Shown here: piece by piece, positions 51,482-60,269 of the stretch | Layout: each line of letters starts with the position of its first letter | Position numbering within the stretch: the first letter of the stretch is position 1 | Assembly (NCBI RefSeq): GCF_001264245.1 | Contig: NZ_CP011339.1 | Span: 2,418,001-2,482,000 of the forward strand | Length of the DNA stretch: 64,000 nt | Origin: Microcystis panniformis FACHB-1757 | GTDB lineage: Bacteria; Cyanobacteriota; Cyanobacteriia; Cyanobacteriales; Microcystaceae | Direction of reading: 5' to 3' | Notes under the pieces: generated by a model | What the model was told of the DNA's origin: nothing | Databases searched by the model: none | Seen by the model: the letters and a program-made list of their open reading frames with translations, nothing else | Made by a program: the position numbers and the translations under genes

Positions 51482-54007
51482 CTAAATCATCACTATTTCG
51501 CCCTGGTAATGTTCGACGAAATACTGCACACGATGACGATATTCTTTAATTGTCCGATCGACCCATTCCCGCTGCTCACTGTTAGCGTAGATATGCACTA
51601 AAGGTTCTCCGGCATCGGGTAAAATCAATACCCAGTCATCATTAAGGGGATTAATCACCTTGACTCCATCGACCAACTCTAGATTATCGGTAGCGTGAGT
51701 TTCCACCAGATAGCGCATCAAAGATCCCTTGACTTTCCAAGGACAACGCACCGCCGTATTCTTATTGTAAATGCGCGGTAACTCGGCCCGCACCTGAGCT
51801 AGAGAACGTTCCTGAATGGTTAACATCTCCAAAAGTTTCGCCACGCTGAACATGGCATCGAAACCGGGATGTAATTGCGGAAAAATAAAGCCAGTTTGCC
51901 CAGAGCCTCCTAAAACCACATTAGGATTAGTTTGACATCCTTCCATTAAAGCGCTAGGACTGGCTTTTGTCCGCACCACCCGGCCATCGTGACGACGTGC
52001 GATCTGTTCCACGGCACTAGAAGCATGAACTGGCACTACCACTGTACCGCGCGGATGGGCGGTCAGAATTGTATTCACCATTAAAGCAGTTAATTGTTCC
52101 CCGCGAATCGATAAACCACTCTCATCGACGAGGACTAATTGTTCCCCGTTGGCCGAAACTTGTACGCCTAAGTTCGCTTTCAGGGCCTCCACCACATGGC
52201 CCAATTGATGGATCAGTAACTCTCTTTCCTGCATGGAAAGGGCATTCTGACGTAAACTGGCATTGAGAACCACGGCATCACAGCCAAATTTAGCCAGTAA
52301 TTCCGGTAAAATTGCCCCTGAGACTCCGTAGGCGTAATCAATGACGATTTTGGAACCACTATTGCGAATGGCCTCCACATTTAGCTGAGTTTCAAAGGTT
52401 TTGCGGTAATTATCGAGAATATCAGCTGGATAGGACATACTGCCGATTTCCTGCATTCCCACCCGTCGCAGATCTTCTTTGAAATAAGCGCCTTCGATTT
52501 TCTTTTCCTTGGCTTTGGAAACATTAATTCCTTTTTCGTCTAAAAACTCGATTAAGAGAAAATCCGGGCGATCGGGATGGATACGGACGTGAATGCCACC
52601 GACTACGTTTAATTTAGCCACTAAAGTCCGGGAAATCGGTAAAGCATTCGCTTGTAGGTTTTGGATATTCACCCCCACGGACATTAAACCGGCAATCAGC
52701 GATCGACTGACCATGCGCGAGACACTACGTTGATCCCGGGAGACGATTACCGTTGACCCCGGTTTCAGGATGGAACCGTAGGCTGCCCCCAGTTTAACGG
52801 CGAATTCGGGCGTGATATCGATGTTAGCCAGGCCCGATACTCCTCGTTGACCAAAGAGGTTTTTATGGGCAGTATTTCCCCAAATCAGGTTAATATTGAG
52901 GATGGCTCCCGATTCGATCTGTTTACTCGGCCAGACTCTCACCCCGGAATTGATCTGCGCTTCTTCCCCAACGATCGATAATTGTCCGATCACCGCACCT
53001 TCGTGTACCTGGGCCCGTCGATCGATTCTGGTTCCCCTAGCGATCGTACAAGCGGCTAAATTGACCTCATCCCCGATCACCACACCATTCCAGAGGATGG
53101 GACGTTTCAGATCGGAACCGGCACCGATGGTGACATTATCGCCGATAACCGAACCCCTCTCGATCAGAACATTTGCACCAATGCGGCAATGATTGCCGAT
53201 CATGGCCGGGGCCTCAATGTGGGCGCTAGGATCGATATAAGTATTAGTACCGACCCACACCCCGGGGGATTTTTCTCGATAGGGAAATTCTAGGTTAACT
53301 TTGCCAGATAAAGCGTCGTATTGCGCTTCTCGGTAGGCCTCCAGATGACCGACATCGCACCAATAACCATCGGCCACATAACCATACATAGGTTCGCCCC
53401 TTTGCAGCAGCAGCGGAAACAAATCTTTAGAAAAGTCGGCTTCTTCTTTGTAGGGGAGATAATCGAGGACTTCTGGTTCAAGAATATAGGTTCCGGTGTT
53501 GACGGTATCGGAAAAAATCTCGCTAGTGGATGGTTTTTCGATAAAACGGCGAATTCTGCCTTCTTTGTCGGTAATCACTACCCCAAATTCGATCGGATTG
53601 GGAACGCGCGTCAGGACGAGGGTTGCTTTCGAGTTTTTGCTTTTATGGAATGCGATCGCTTTTTGCAGGTCAAAATCAGTGATACTATCGCCACTAATCA
53701 CCAGAAAGGTATCATCTAACCATTCGGCAATATTTTTCACACATCCTGCGGTGCCTAGGGGTTGATCCTCCTCCACAGCGTAGGTGATTTTTACCCCAAA
53801 GTCGCTGCCGTCTTGAAAGTAGTCGCGCATGACATCGGGAAGATAGTGCAGGGTGGTGATAATTTCGGTAATGTCATGTTTTCGTAGTAAATTAATAATA
53901 TGTTCGGCGATCGGACGGTTGAGAATCGGAACCATCGGTTTGGGAAGATCACAAGTAAGCGGACGTAATCTTGTCCCCGAACCACCTGCCATTAGTACCG
54001 CTCGCAT
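51482..54007 (-). CDS. Nucleotidyltransferase/phosphomannomutase-like bifunctional protein
   Basis: 841 aa. The N-terminal GT-A nucleotidyltransferase (MRAVLMAGGSGTRLRPLTCD, LPKPMVPILNRP) runs to about residue 230. A left-handed beta-helix of hexapeptide repeats follows (about 250-370), and then a phosphomannomutase/phosphoglucomutase-type domain to the end. This layout is a known cyanobacterial 'mannose-1-phosphate guanylyltransferase' type. The usual phosphoserine motif of active mutases (TASHNP) is replaced by VSRDQRSVSR/GGIHVRIHPD-type sequence, so the mutase part may be degenerate. Confidence 0.88.
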   Translation of the reverse strand: MRAVLMAGGSGTRLRPLTCDLPKPMVPILNRPIAEHIINLLRKHDITEIITTLHYLPDVMRDYFQDGSDFGVKITYAVEEDQPLGTAGCVKNIAEWLDDTFLVISGDSITDFDLQKAIAFHKSKNSKATLVLTRVPNPIEFGVVITDKEGRIRRFIEKPSTSEIFSDTVNTGTYILEPEVLDYLPYKEEADFSKDLFPLLLQRGEPMYGYVADGYWCDVGHLEAYREAQYDALSGKVNLEFPYREKSPGVWVGTNTYIDPSAHIEAPAMIGNHCRIGANVLIERGSVIGDNVTIGAGSDLKRPILWNGVVIGDEVNLAACTIARGTRIDRRAQVHEGAVIGQLSIVGEEAQINSGVRVWPSKQIESGAILNINLIWGNTAHKNLFGQRGVSGLANIDITPEFAVKLGAAYGSILKPGSTVIVSRDQRSVSRMVSRSLIAGLMSVGVNIQNLQANALPISRTLVAKLNVVGGIHVRIHPDRPDFLLIEFLDEKGINVSKAKEKKIEGAYFKEDLRRVGMQEIGSMSYPADILDNYRKTFETQLNVEAIRNSGSKIVIDYAYGVSGAILPELLAKFGCDAVVLNASLRQNALSMQERELLIHQLGHVVEALKANLGVQVSANGEQLVLVDESGLSIRGEQLTALMVNTILTAHPRGTVVVPVHASSAVEQIARRHDGRVVRTKASPSALMEGCQTNPNVVLGGSGQTGFIFPQLHPGFDAMFSVAKLLEMLTIQERSLAQVRAELPRIYNKNTAVRCPWKVKGSLMRYLVETHATDNLELVDGVKVINPLNDDWVLILPDAGEPLVHIYANSEQREWVDRTIKEYRHRVQYFVEHYQGEIVMI

Positions 54008-54213
54008 AACTTCCTCCCAAGGCTATCTTTTCGCCGTTTTTAAATATTTTTTTCAAATTCTGGCTTTAGTTTTCCTATCTCGATCGAGCTAGTTCCTAAC
54101 CGGCATTCTAACACCGTCTCCCGGATTCAGGACAATATTTTCTTTTCCCAAGTCGGCAAAACCCAAGCTTAAAATGGGAGATGTGAATTGTCTAAATTCA
54201 AGGATGAGATGGC

Positions 54214-54405
54214 ATGAGACTCGTTATTTTTATCTTAATAATTTTTTATGGTGTCGGTGGTTGGAAATTCTGGAATGGGTACAGAAGCACTAATTTTAGT
54301 TCCAGTTTACCCAATCGTTTAGCTCTAACACTGTTCTGGCCGCTTCTGTTGGCTGTTAATCCCGCCTACCGCAAGAATTTTAAAAAAGCCCTCAAGGGCA
54401 AATAA
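54214..54405 (+). CDS. Small membrane protein, conserved in cyanobacteria
   Basis: 63 aa. One N-terminal transmembrane helix (LVIFILIIFYGVGGWKFW), then a second hydrophobic stretch (LALTLFWPLLLAVNPAY) and a basic end. A purine-rich AAGGATGAG precedes the start. Function unknown. Confidence 0.6.
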   Translation: MRLVIFILIIFYGVGGWKFWNGYRSTNFSSSLPNRLALTLFWPLLLAVNPAYRKNFKKALKGK

Positions 54406-54510
54406 AATTAACATACTGCCAAGATTGCGGCCATAAAACAGAAAGTAGCTGGGTATCGAGGTGTTTTTTCGCCGATTAGTCGAGATTACCCCCCCAAAAA
54501 AACCCTCAAT

Positions 54511-54719
54511 AGGGTTTGCGGCAAAAAGTTTTTCCTGGGGGTAGGGTGTGGGGTGTGGGGTGTGGGGTTTTACCGATTTTCAGGTGGTCAATTACCTAAT
54601 TTTCAGGGAAAAAGTCCCGGAATTTTCCCCCCAATCACTCCAATGGTCGGCACTTTTTGAGGGAAAAAAAGTCTAAAAACCTTATCCAACAAGGTTTTTA
54701 GATTTATTCAGCAAGCCCT
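54511..54719. repeat. 209-bp MITE-like repeat with internal hairpin
   Basis: Ends AGGGTTTGCGGCAAAAAG and, inverted, AGGGCTTGCTGAATAAAT. The same element lies inverted at 61812-62014. Near the right end CTAAAAACCTT and AAGGTTTTTAG form a perfect 11-bp stem. A GTGGGGTGTGGGGTGTGGGG tract lies inside. It sits 60 bp before tRNA-Arg. Confidence 0.85.
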
Positions 54720-54781
54720 AAATAATCCATGGCAATCAACAGTTTAGCCGTGGATGTCTTATCATGGTTAGGGAAAAAATT

Positions 54782-54855
54782 GGGGTCGTAGCTCAGTTGG
54801 ATAGAGCGAGTGCCTCCTAAGCACTAGGCCGCCGGTTCGATCCCGGCCGATCCCG
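54782..54855 (+). tRNA. trnR: tRNA-Arg (anticodon CCT)
   Basis: 74 nt: acceptor GGGGTCG with CGATCCC, D-arm GCTC/GAGC, anticodon stem AGTGC/GCACT around CTCCTAA, T-arm GCCGG-TTCGATC-CCGGC, discriminator G; a T-run follows. It reads AGG. Confidence 0.96.
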
Positions 54856-55081
54856 CCTTTTTCAGTGATCAGTGAACAGTAAACAGTGAAAAGATGCTGG
54901 GAAACTGCTATTTATAGCGCTTTTCACGTTACTGAGGTATCGACAAGTTTTGCCAACAAAGGGCTTAAGCCCCTTGCCCATGCCTCATTCTGATAAAAAC
55001 TGCTATAGCATCAACCCCATTATCGAAATATTTACGGGCTTAATTAAGCCCGTAGGCACGGCTACGGGCAACTTCTAGAGG

Positions 55082-55357
55082 TTAGGCTTGATCTCTTCTG
55101 TTCTCGTTAATCTGTCGGATGATTTCAATCATTTGAGCGTGTCGATTATCCATTCTCTCTAGATGCCGGTAAAAATCGGCTTGAGTCTCATAAAAATCTG
55201 ATTGTGCGCTTGCTATTCGAGCTAGGTAATCGTAAAGCCCTTTTTTCTCTTGTTTCCGTTCTTCGCGGTCACTAGCGACGGCATCAGCTAGGGCTTGAAT
55301 CGCGCGAGCGTTCGATTCCACTATTCTCTCGATCCGCTCTAATCTGTCTTCTGACAT
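55082..55357 (-). CDS. Small coiled-coil protein
   Basis: 91 aa with AGGAG upstream. Heptad-rich throughout: DRLERIERIVESNARAIQAL, DFYETQADFYRHLERMDNRH. Cyanobacteria encode many such short coiled-coil proteins; no function can be assigned. The 226-bp gap between tRNA-Arg and this gene contains no gene, only a CAGTGATCAGTGAACAGT tract and GGGCTTAAGCCC-type palindromes. Confidence 0.65.
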   Translation of the reverse strand: MSEDRLERIERIVESNARAIQALADAVASDREERKQEKKGLYDYLARIASAQSDFYETQADFYRHLERMDNRHAQMIEIIRQINENRRDQA

Positions 55358-55420
55358 TTTGGTAAACTCCTAATAGACTAATTTCTTGTCCCCCACCGAT
55401 GCCCGTCGGATGGGGGAATA

Positions 55421-55520
55421 ATACTAAATCCGTTGAGTATAGGCTATATATCAGGACAGCCGAACGGCAAAAGGCAAAAGGGGGAATAAATAACCAGTTT
55501 TTAATAACCGGATTTAGTAT
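55421..55520. repeat. 100-bp MITE with perfect 12-bp inverted ends
   Basis: ATACTAAATCCG and CGGATTTAGTAT form perfect terminal inverted repeats. The interior matches 13261-13346 in reverse complement. Following it, ACTGATAACTGATAACTGAT tandem repeats lead to the RDD gene. Confidence 0.88.
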
Positions 55521-55585
55521 CACTCAAAACTTAAAACTCAAAACTTAAAACTGATCACTGATAACTGATAACTGATAACTGATAT

Positions 55586-56133
55586 TTATCTTCTCATTCT
55601 GCCCTTAACTTGATACCAAAGCCTTCTTAAACGTAGATCGAGAGAAAAACCCCGACGGGTGGGAATAACAATCGTGCCACCGATGCGATCATGGAAAGCT
55701 CGGTTAAATTGCTCATCACCGATCGCCATACCACAATCGGCGAAAAGGGGCGAAGATAATAAAATCAAACTTAAAGGATTGCCAAAAAAAGTATTTAACC
55801 CTACCATCATTAAAGCTGCCCCCCACCAGCGATCGCCTCTCTTTTGCTTAACTCCAAAATTCCGGGTAAACGCTGAAGTCGCAGATCGATGATCTTCATA
55901 TCCAAGGCCCAACGTCCTAAACTCTGACCCTGATTCTGCGCTACTAATAACACCCGCAAACACCACCAGATCAGGAGAAAAAGGAAGAATTGCAGTACAG
56001 GCGCACTATTAGCAAAGGAGCTTAAAAACCAGATCGAGGCAAAGTCGATCAGGAAAGCATAAGCCCGACGATCTAAGGGAATTTTCGGAAATTTTTGCGG
56101 TAGATTATCTTCAGGCGGGATGGGGTAAACCAT
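55586..56133 (-). pseudogene. RDD-family membrane protein, frameshifted
   Basis: First frame: MVYPIPPEDNLPQKFPKIPL, DRRAYAFLIDFASIWFLSSF (the R-D-D start), then GQSLGRWALDMKIIDLRLQR and KREAIAGGGQL to a stop at 55810. One extra base in the C6 run at 55819-55824 joins the second frame: AALMMVGLNTFFGNPLSLIL to FHDRIGGTIVIPTRRG and the basic end KGRMRR. Restored length is about 182 aa, usual for RDD proteins. Some RDD proteins act as ion antiporters; function unknown here. Confidence 0.85.
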
Positions 56134-56341
56134 AAAGTCAATTCTCGGAAAAATCCTGCGGTTTATCTTCTACTCTAATCGGGAAATTGGCAATTCTAGA
56201 GTGAGTGGAACGAACCACAGAGACACAAAGGACACAAAGATTGATCGCTATTATATAAGTTAAACTTATCACACAAAGAATAAGAGAGCCAGAGATCTAA
56301 GCTACCATTGAGCAAAGGTAGCCCAGAATACAGGGATAATC

Positions 56342-56701
56342 ATGGAGCAAGATTCATTAACAACGGAGGTTATTCTAACCCATCCGCGGCAAAGTTTGGG
56401 AGAGATACAGTTGGATTGGATGCCACAACCGGGTAATTATTTGGCCTTAAAAGGACAAACCTATGCGGTTTTGGAACGTCACCACCAGTACCAATACAAG
56501 ATTGGTGGCTATTGTTTACGCAAAATTTCCCTTTATGTACAAACTGCTCCCACTCCTAACGAAAAAAGTTTGATTGAAGGACGTTGGGTGATGGGGGATG
56601 CTAGTTGTCATTTTAACGCCAGATCTGAACTGTTGCGCTGTGCGATTAACCCCTCCGGTCCCTGTCAAGATTGTCGTTTTTACGAAACTATTAACCCTTA
56701 A
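56342..56701 (+). CDS. DUF6464 protein
   Basis: 119 aa, cyanobacterial family. Signature VILTHPRQSLGEIQLDWMPQ, PGNYLALKGQTYAVLERHHQ, then GDASCHFNARSELLRCAINP and CQDCRFYE. Four cysteines near the C-terminus suggest a metal site. It precedes bioF by 47 bp in the same direction. Function unknown. Confidence 0.85.
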   Translation: MEQDSLTTEVILTHPRQSLGEIQLDWMPQPGNYLALKGQTYAVLERHHQYQYKIGGYCLRKISLYVQTAPTPNEKSLIEGRWVMGDASCHFNARSELLRCAINPSGPCQDCRFYETINP

Positions 56702-56748
56702 AAGAGCCTTTTTCGGCAATAATCTGGCTATATATTGACAAATCACCC

Positions 56749-57906
56749 ATGAATCATCCTTACTCTTGGATCGAGGATAGCTTAAAAACCCTCCATCGGG
56801 CCAATTGGTATCGAAGGGTTAAAACCATTCAAGGCCGGGGCGGAGCCGTTATAGAATTAGAGGGTCGATCGCTGATTAATTTTGGCAGTAATGATTATCT
56901 GGGATTAGCAGCCGATGAAAGAATGATCGCAGCAGCCATAGCAGCGACACAAAGCTATGGAACTGGAAGCACCGGCTCGCGTCTATTAAGTGGACACCGA
57001 GATATTCATCGAGATTTAGAATTAGCGATCGCATCCTTTAAAAATAGCGAAGACGCGATTGTTTTTAGTTCGGGATATTTAGCCAATTTGGGGACAATTA
57101 CCTGTTTAGTGGCGCAGAAAGACCTGATTTTAGGCGATCAATACAATCACTCTAGCCTCAAAAATGGAGCCAAGTTAAGCGGTGCCACGGTGAAAGAATA
57201 CCGGCACAATAGTCTCGAAGACTTAGAAAATCAGTTATTAGCCCACCGTCATCACTATCGTCATTGTTTACTGCTCACTGATACAGTGTTTAGTATGGAT
57301 GGGGATATCTGTCCCCTAGCGGGAATTCTCGCTCTAGCCGAGATTTATAATTGTATGGTTTTGGTGGATGAGGCCCACGCTACCGGAGTTATGGGGGAAA
57401 ATGGCACAGGTTGCGTGGAATATTGTGGTTGTCAAGGACGGGAATTAATTCAGATGGGAACCCTGAGTAAAGCTTTAGGCAGTTTAGGGGGATATGTGAC
57501 CGGAAACGCCAAAATTATCGATTTTATCCGCAATCGCGCCGCCACCTGGATTTATACTACCGGTTTATCCCCCGCCGACACCGCCGCCGCTAAAATGGCT
57601 TTAGAGATTATTCGTCTGGAACCGGAACGTCGCCAAAACTTACACCAAAATATTAATTTTGTCAAGAGTAAATTAAATAATTTTAATATATTGCCTTCGG
57701 AAGCGGCGATTTTATGTTTACCGGTGGCCAATCCGGGTAAAGCCCTAGAATTATCGCAAAAACTGCTAGAAAAAGGGATTTTTGCCCCCGCCATTCGTCC
57801 TCCTACCGTTCCCACCAGTCGTCTGCGATTTACTGCTATGGCCACCCATAGCCTCGCCCATCTAGAGATTCTTGTCCAGTCTATTGGCGAATCTTTCCCC
57901 ACATAG
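56749..57906 (+). CDS. bioF: 8-amino-7-oxononanoate synthase
   Basis: 385 aa. PLP-dependent alpha-oxoamine synthase condensing pimeloyl-thioester with alanine in biotin synthesis. Visible: NFGSNDYLGLA, GTGSTGSRLLSGH, DEAHATG, and the PLP lysine in MGTLSKALGSLGGYV. Other members (KBL, ALAS, SPT) are conceivable, but the cyanobacterial context and length favour BioF. Confidence 0.93.
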   Translation: MNHPYSWIEDSLKTLHRANWYRRVKTIQGRGGAVIELEGRSLINFGSNDYLGLAADERMIAAAIAATQSYGTGSTGSRLLSGHRDIHRDLELAIASFKNSEDAIVFSSGYLANLGTITCLVAQKDLILGDQYNHSSLKNGAKLSGATVKEYRHNSLEDLENQLLAHRHHYRHCLLLTDTVFSMDGDICPLAGILALAEIYNCMVLVDEAHATGVMGENGTGCVEYCGCQGRELIQMGTLSKALGSLGGYVTGNAKIIDFIRNRAATWIYTTGLSPADTAAAKMALEIIRLEPERRQNLHQNINFVKSKLNNFNILPSEAAILCLPVANPGKALELSQKLLEKGIFAPAIRPPTVPTSRLRFTAMATHSLAHLEILVQSIGESFPT

Positions 57907-57938
57907 GGAAAAAGTTTTTCGTGGGAAGTGGGGAACAA

Positions 57939-58166
57939 CTAAGTTGAGCGGCGGTTAGCATCCTTGATCCCATCATCAAGCTCTCTAGCCTGGCCGCTCC
58001 AACGACTTGTTAGACTGGGCTTTCGCAATAAGTTTACGACTTCTCTGCCGCTTGCTGCTTCCTTTTTGCGTAGGTCTGCAAAGATTGCATCCAAGTCATA
58101 GTTGAAGGACTTGGCATACTCTTCACGGATTCGGTGGATCTCCTCGACAATTTCATCTGTCCACAT
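57939..58166 (-). CDS. Small second-gene protein of a PIN toxin pair
   Basis: 75 aa: MWTDEIVEEIHRIREEYAKS, FNYDLDAIFADLRKKEAASG. It starts three bases after the PIN gene stop. The N-terminal half is shared with 41134-41334 and the motif with 39130-39342; the tail (SLTSRWSGQARELDDG) is different and may be read-through into a repeat. Presumed antitoxin. Confidence 0.7.
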   Translation of the reverse strand: MWTDEIVEEIHRIREEYAKSFNYDLDAIFADLRKKEAASGREVVNLLRKPSLTSRWSGQARELDDGIKDANRRST

Positions 58167-58169
58167 GAC

Positions 58170-58643
58170 TTAATCTCCCATTAGTTCGTTGGGTGTGCAA
58201 AGGATAGGCAATACATAGCCACAACCAAGGGTAATCTCAGCTAACTTACCCTGTATTTGAGCATTAGCAATATGCTTACAGTTCCACGTTAACAGATAAT
58301 CCATGCCGTGGACAGTTGCGGCGGCAATGTGGATCGCGTCAACTTTCGCTTTTGGAGGCAGATTACTGCGGGTTAAGAATTGTTTAGCCAAATCTTGTGC
58401 AGCGTCATTCAATGCTAACAAGGGAAAATCACGCAAAATATCCAGCCTTTGGGAGGCGATCGCTGTATCCCCTTTAGCTACTTCCTCTAGGACAGCCTCC
58501 GAAGTGTACAGAATAAAGTCGTTTCGACGAAATTCCCACCATTCCCGTGTTATTTCAATATTGGCAGCAATAATCAGGTTTTTGGTCGATCTGGCTGTCA
58601 GATAACCAATAACACTGGTTTCAATATAGACGGTTTCGCTCAC
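58170..58643 (-). CDS. PIN-domain toxin (VapC-like)
   Basis: 157 aa: VYIETSVIGYLTARSTKNLI (first acidic residue), LYTSEAVLEEVAKGD, KAKVDAIHIAAATVHGMDYL, LLTWNCKHIANAQIQGKLAE. Closely related to the truncated gene at 41338 and more distantly to 39339. Toxin first, partner second. Confidence 0.85.
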   Translation of the reverse strand: MSETVYIETSVIGYLTARSTKNLIIAANIEITREWWEFRRNDFILYTSEAVLEEVAKGDTAIASQRLDILRDFPLLALNDAAQDLAKQFLTRSNLPPKAKVDAIHIAAATVHGMDYLLTWNCKHIANAQIQGKLAEITLGCGYVLPILCTPNELMGD

Positions 58644-58826
58644 GGCAATCTAGAAAATCTATCCCACGTCTATCCTACTGCATTTAATCTTGGTTTTGAG
58701 GGAGTTGGGTAACAGCCGTCAACCCAAGCTACAAGAGCAGCGATCTGCTACGCAGTGCCTTCGGCATCGCACTCAGTCCACCAGAGCGGCATCGCACTTA
58801 AACCCACAGCTTCAATCAATGTGCAT

Positions 58827-58887
58827 GGTGCGTTCCCCAAAAATCGATCGGTGGAGCAGTAGAGTCACATTAGGGAACGCACCCTAC
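58827..58887. repeat. Inverted repeat GGTGCGTTCCC / GGGAACGCACC
   Basis: An 11-bp perfect inverted repeat around a 40-base loop in the 263-bp gap between two PIN loci; typical of small cyanobacterial hairpin repeats. A CGGCATCGCACT duplicate (58761 and 58787) lies just before. No gene in the gap. Confidence 0.6.
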
Positions 58888-58906
58888 GAATTATGCTGCG
58901 GCAGGT

Positions 58907-59314
58907 TTAGGGACTCTTGAAAGGATTGACAATTTTCAGCCCATCAATGTCTGAATACCCAAAGTCTTCTGTATAGAGAGTTTCGACGTTTGCTTCCCAA
59001 CAAGCAGCAACCACCATCGAATCCCAATGAGACAAACTAAAACGGCTCATCAAGTCCTCAGCGCGATTAATCACAGCCCAAGTTGGCAAAGCTGTGTACC
59101 AAACCTGTTGCAAATCTCGAATGTACTGATAGGCTTGCGCTCTGTCATACCCAAATGGCTCAAGTTTGCGGCTTGCCGCTAAATATTCGCAGGCAACCTG
59201 CCAAATTAAAACTCCCTCTGTCAGATTAGCTACTAGAGAAGCTGCGATTGCCTGCTTACTAGGATTACGCGAATCATTGACGTAAATTAAAACATTTGTG
59301 TCAACGGCGTTCAT
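58907..59314 (-). CDS. PIN-domain toxin, DUF104-linked
   Basis: 135 aa from the ATG at 59314. MNAVDTNVLIYVNDSRNPSK (first Asp), ACEYLAASRKLEP, LSHWDSMVVAACWEANVETL, YTEDFGYSDIDGLKIVNPF: all four PIN acidic positions look present. It overlaps the DUF104 gene by 14 bases. Confidence 0.88.
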   Translation of the reverse strand: MNAVDTNVLIYVNDSRNPSKQAIAASLVANLTEGVLIWQVACEYLAASRKLEPFGYDRAQAYQYIRDLQQVWYTALPTWAVINRAEDLMSRFSLSHWDSMVVAACWEANVETLYTEDFGYSDIDGLKIVNPFKSP

Positions 59315-59543
59315 GCAACATATCTCTAGTAAACTGGGGAGCATTAGAGGGAATGGGGTTTTGTTGCATTCGCTCAACAAGCAGCCTTAAAAAATTCTGC
59401 CTAGCCGCAATATCGGTAATCTTTGGGGGAATAATTTGAGGTGATTTTACAAAAAGCTCCACCTCAGTGCCGTCAGGTAAATCGTAAGCTGTTTGAAGGA
59501 TGAACGTACCACTATGATAAATTGCTTTCAAGGCTTGGGGCAT
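59301..59543 (-). CDS. DUF104 antitoxin
   Basis: 80 aa from the ATG at 59543 (MPQALKAIYHSGTFILQTAY, DLPDGTEVELFV), the DUF104/AF2212-like signature, with a helical tail ending TRDMLHERR. Classical antitoxin-first order with the PIN toxin, unlike the PIN-first pairs elsewhere in the window. Confidence 0.88.
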   Translation of the reverse strand: MPQALKAIYHSGTFILQTAYDLPDGTEVELFVKSPQIIPPKITDIAARQNFLRLLVERMQQNPIPSNAPQFTRDMLHERR

Positions 59544-59692
59544 GGGGAAATCTCTATCATAAGAGGGTGATTTAGTTAGCTGCTTACAGTCTAGCCTACA
59601 CGAAGCAAATCCCGTGACGAACAATAGTCTGATAGCTTCATGTCCATATATTGCCATGCCTGACTATATCTGACTATATTTCTATTGAAACT

Positions 59693-59890
59693 TTACAATA
59701 CATCGCTATCAATGGGGAGTATAACTTGAGCCTTGGCTTTTGTAGCAGGTAAACCCCGCCGCACTACCGCCTGAGCAAACATTTCTGGCGTAATCTCTGG
59801 ACAATCTGATCAATCAATATCTTCATCGCTCATCGCATCCAATCGTTGCCAATCAGTTTGAGGGTTACTCGAAGTAGGTTCGTTGTTCAT
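59693..59890 (-). pseudogene. brnA: BrnA-type antitoxin, broken
   Basis: From the ATG at 59890: TDWQRLDAMSDEDID, then TGA (59810-59812); the same frame continues SDCPEITPEMFAQAVVRRGL and KAQVILPIDSDVL to a stop at 59693. This is the BrnA pattern (MSDEDID.SD.PE....F..AV.R) with a nonsense codon and a missing C-terminal ribbon-helix-helix end. Confidence 0.8.
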
Positions 59891-60045
59891 ATTTCGTCGC
59901 TTTTCTTGCAGAAATAATACGGGTGCAATCCTCACGTTCTGTATGGACAACGGCAATCACTCGCCCTTGCAACAAACCGAATGTGACAAAACGCTGCTCT
60001 CCATAACCGTAACGATCGTCCTCAACCGTTACAATATCGCCATCA
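59865..60045 (-). pseudogene. brnT: BrnT-type toxin, N-terminally truncated
   Basis: Minus-strand codons read FDGDIVTVEDDRYGYGEQRF, LLQGRVIAVVHTERED, CTRIISARKATKYEQRTYFE and a stop at 59865-59867. This is the C-terminal half of BrnT (RelE-fold RNase) and overlaps the BrnA start as in functional operons. The N-terminal half is replaced by an IS end at about 60046. Confidence 0.85.
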
Positions 60046-60269
60046 AACCCACATTCCGCACCCTAAGTGTCACAACGTCTCAAAAGAGGAAGATGCCTGA
60101 GTCAAAATACTTATCTAGAGGAGTGAGTTGGCGGCAAGCTGCCACCAACTAAGCCGAAAATTTCAGGGTTCCCCCGGTAATTCTCAATAAACAGTGCTTG
60201 TTGAGAATGACCAGGCAATCAGACTTAACATCTAGGGGGAGATGTTCCAGTTGCTCGCTTTGTTTTGTC
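60046..60269. other. IS1634-type end and other IS debris
   Basis: CCCACATTCCGCACCCT at the left also occurs at about 23438 before the IS1634 fragment. The right part (60218-60268) repeats 28640-28686 inverted. It looks like a deletion product of an IS, itself cut by ISL3 copy C. Confidence 0.6.
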
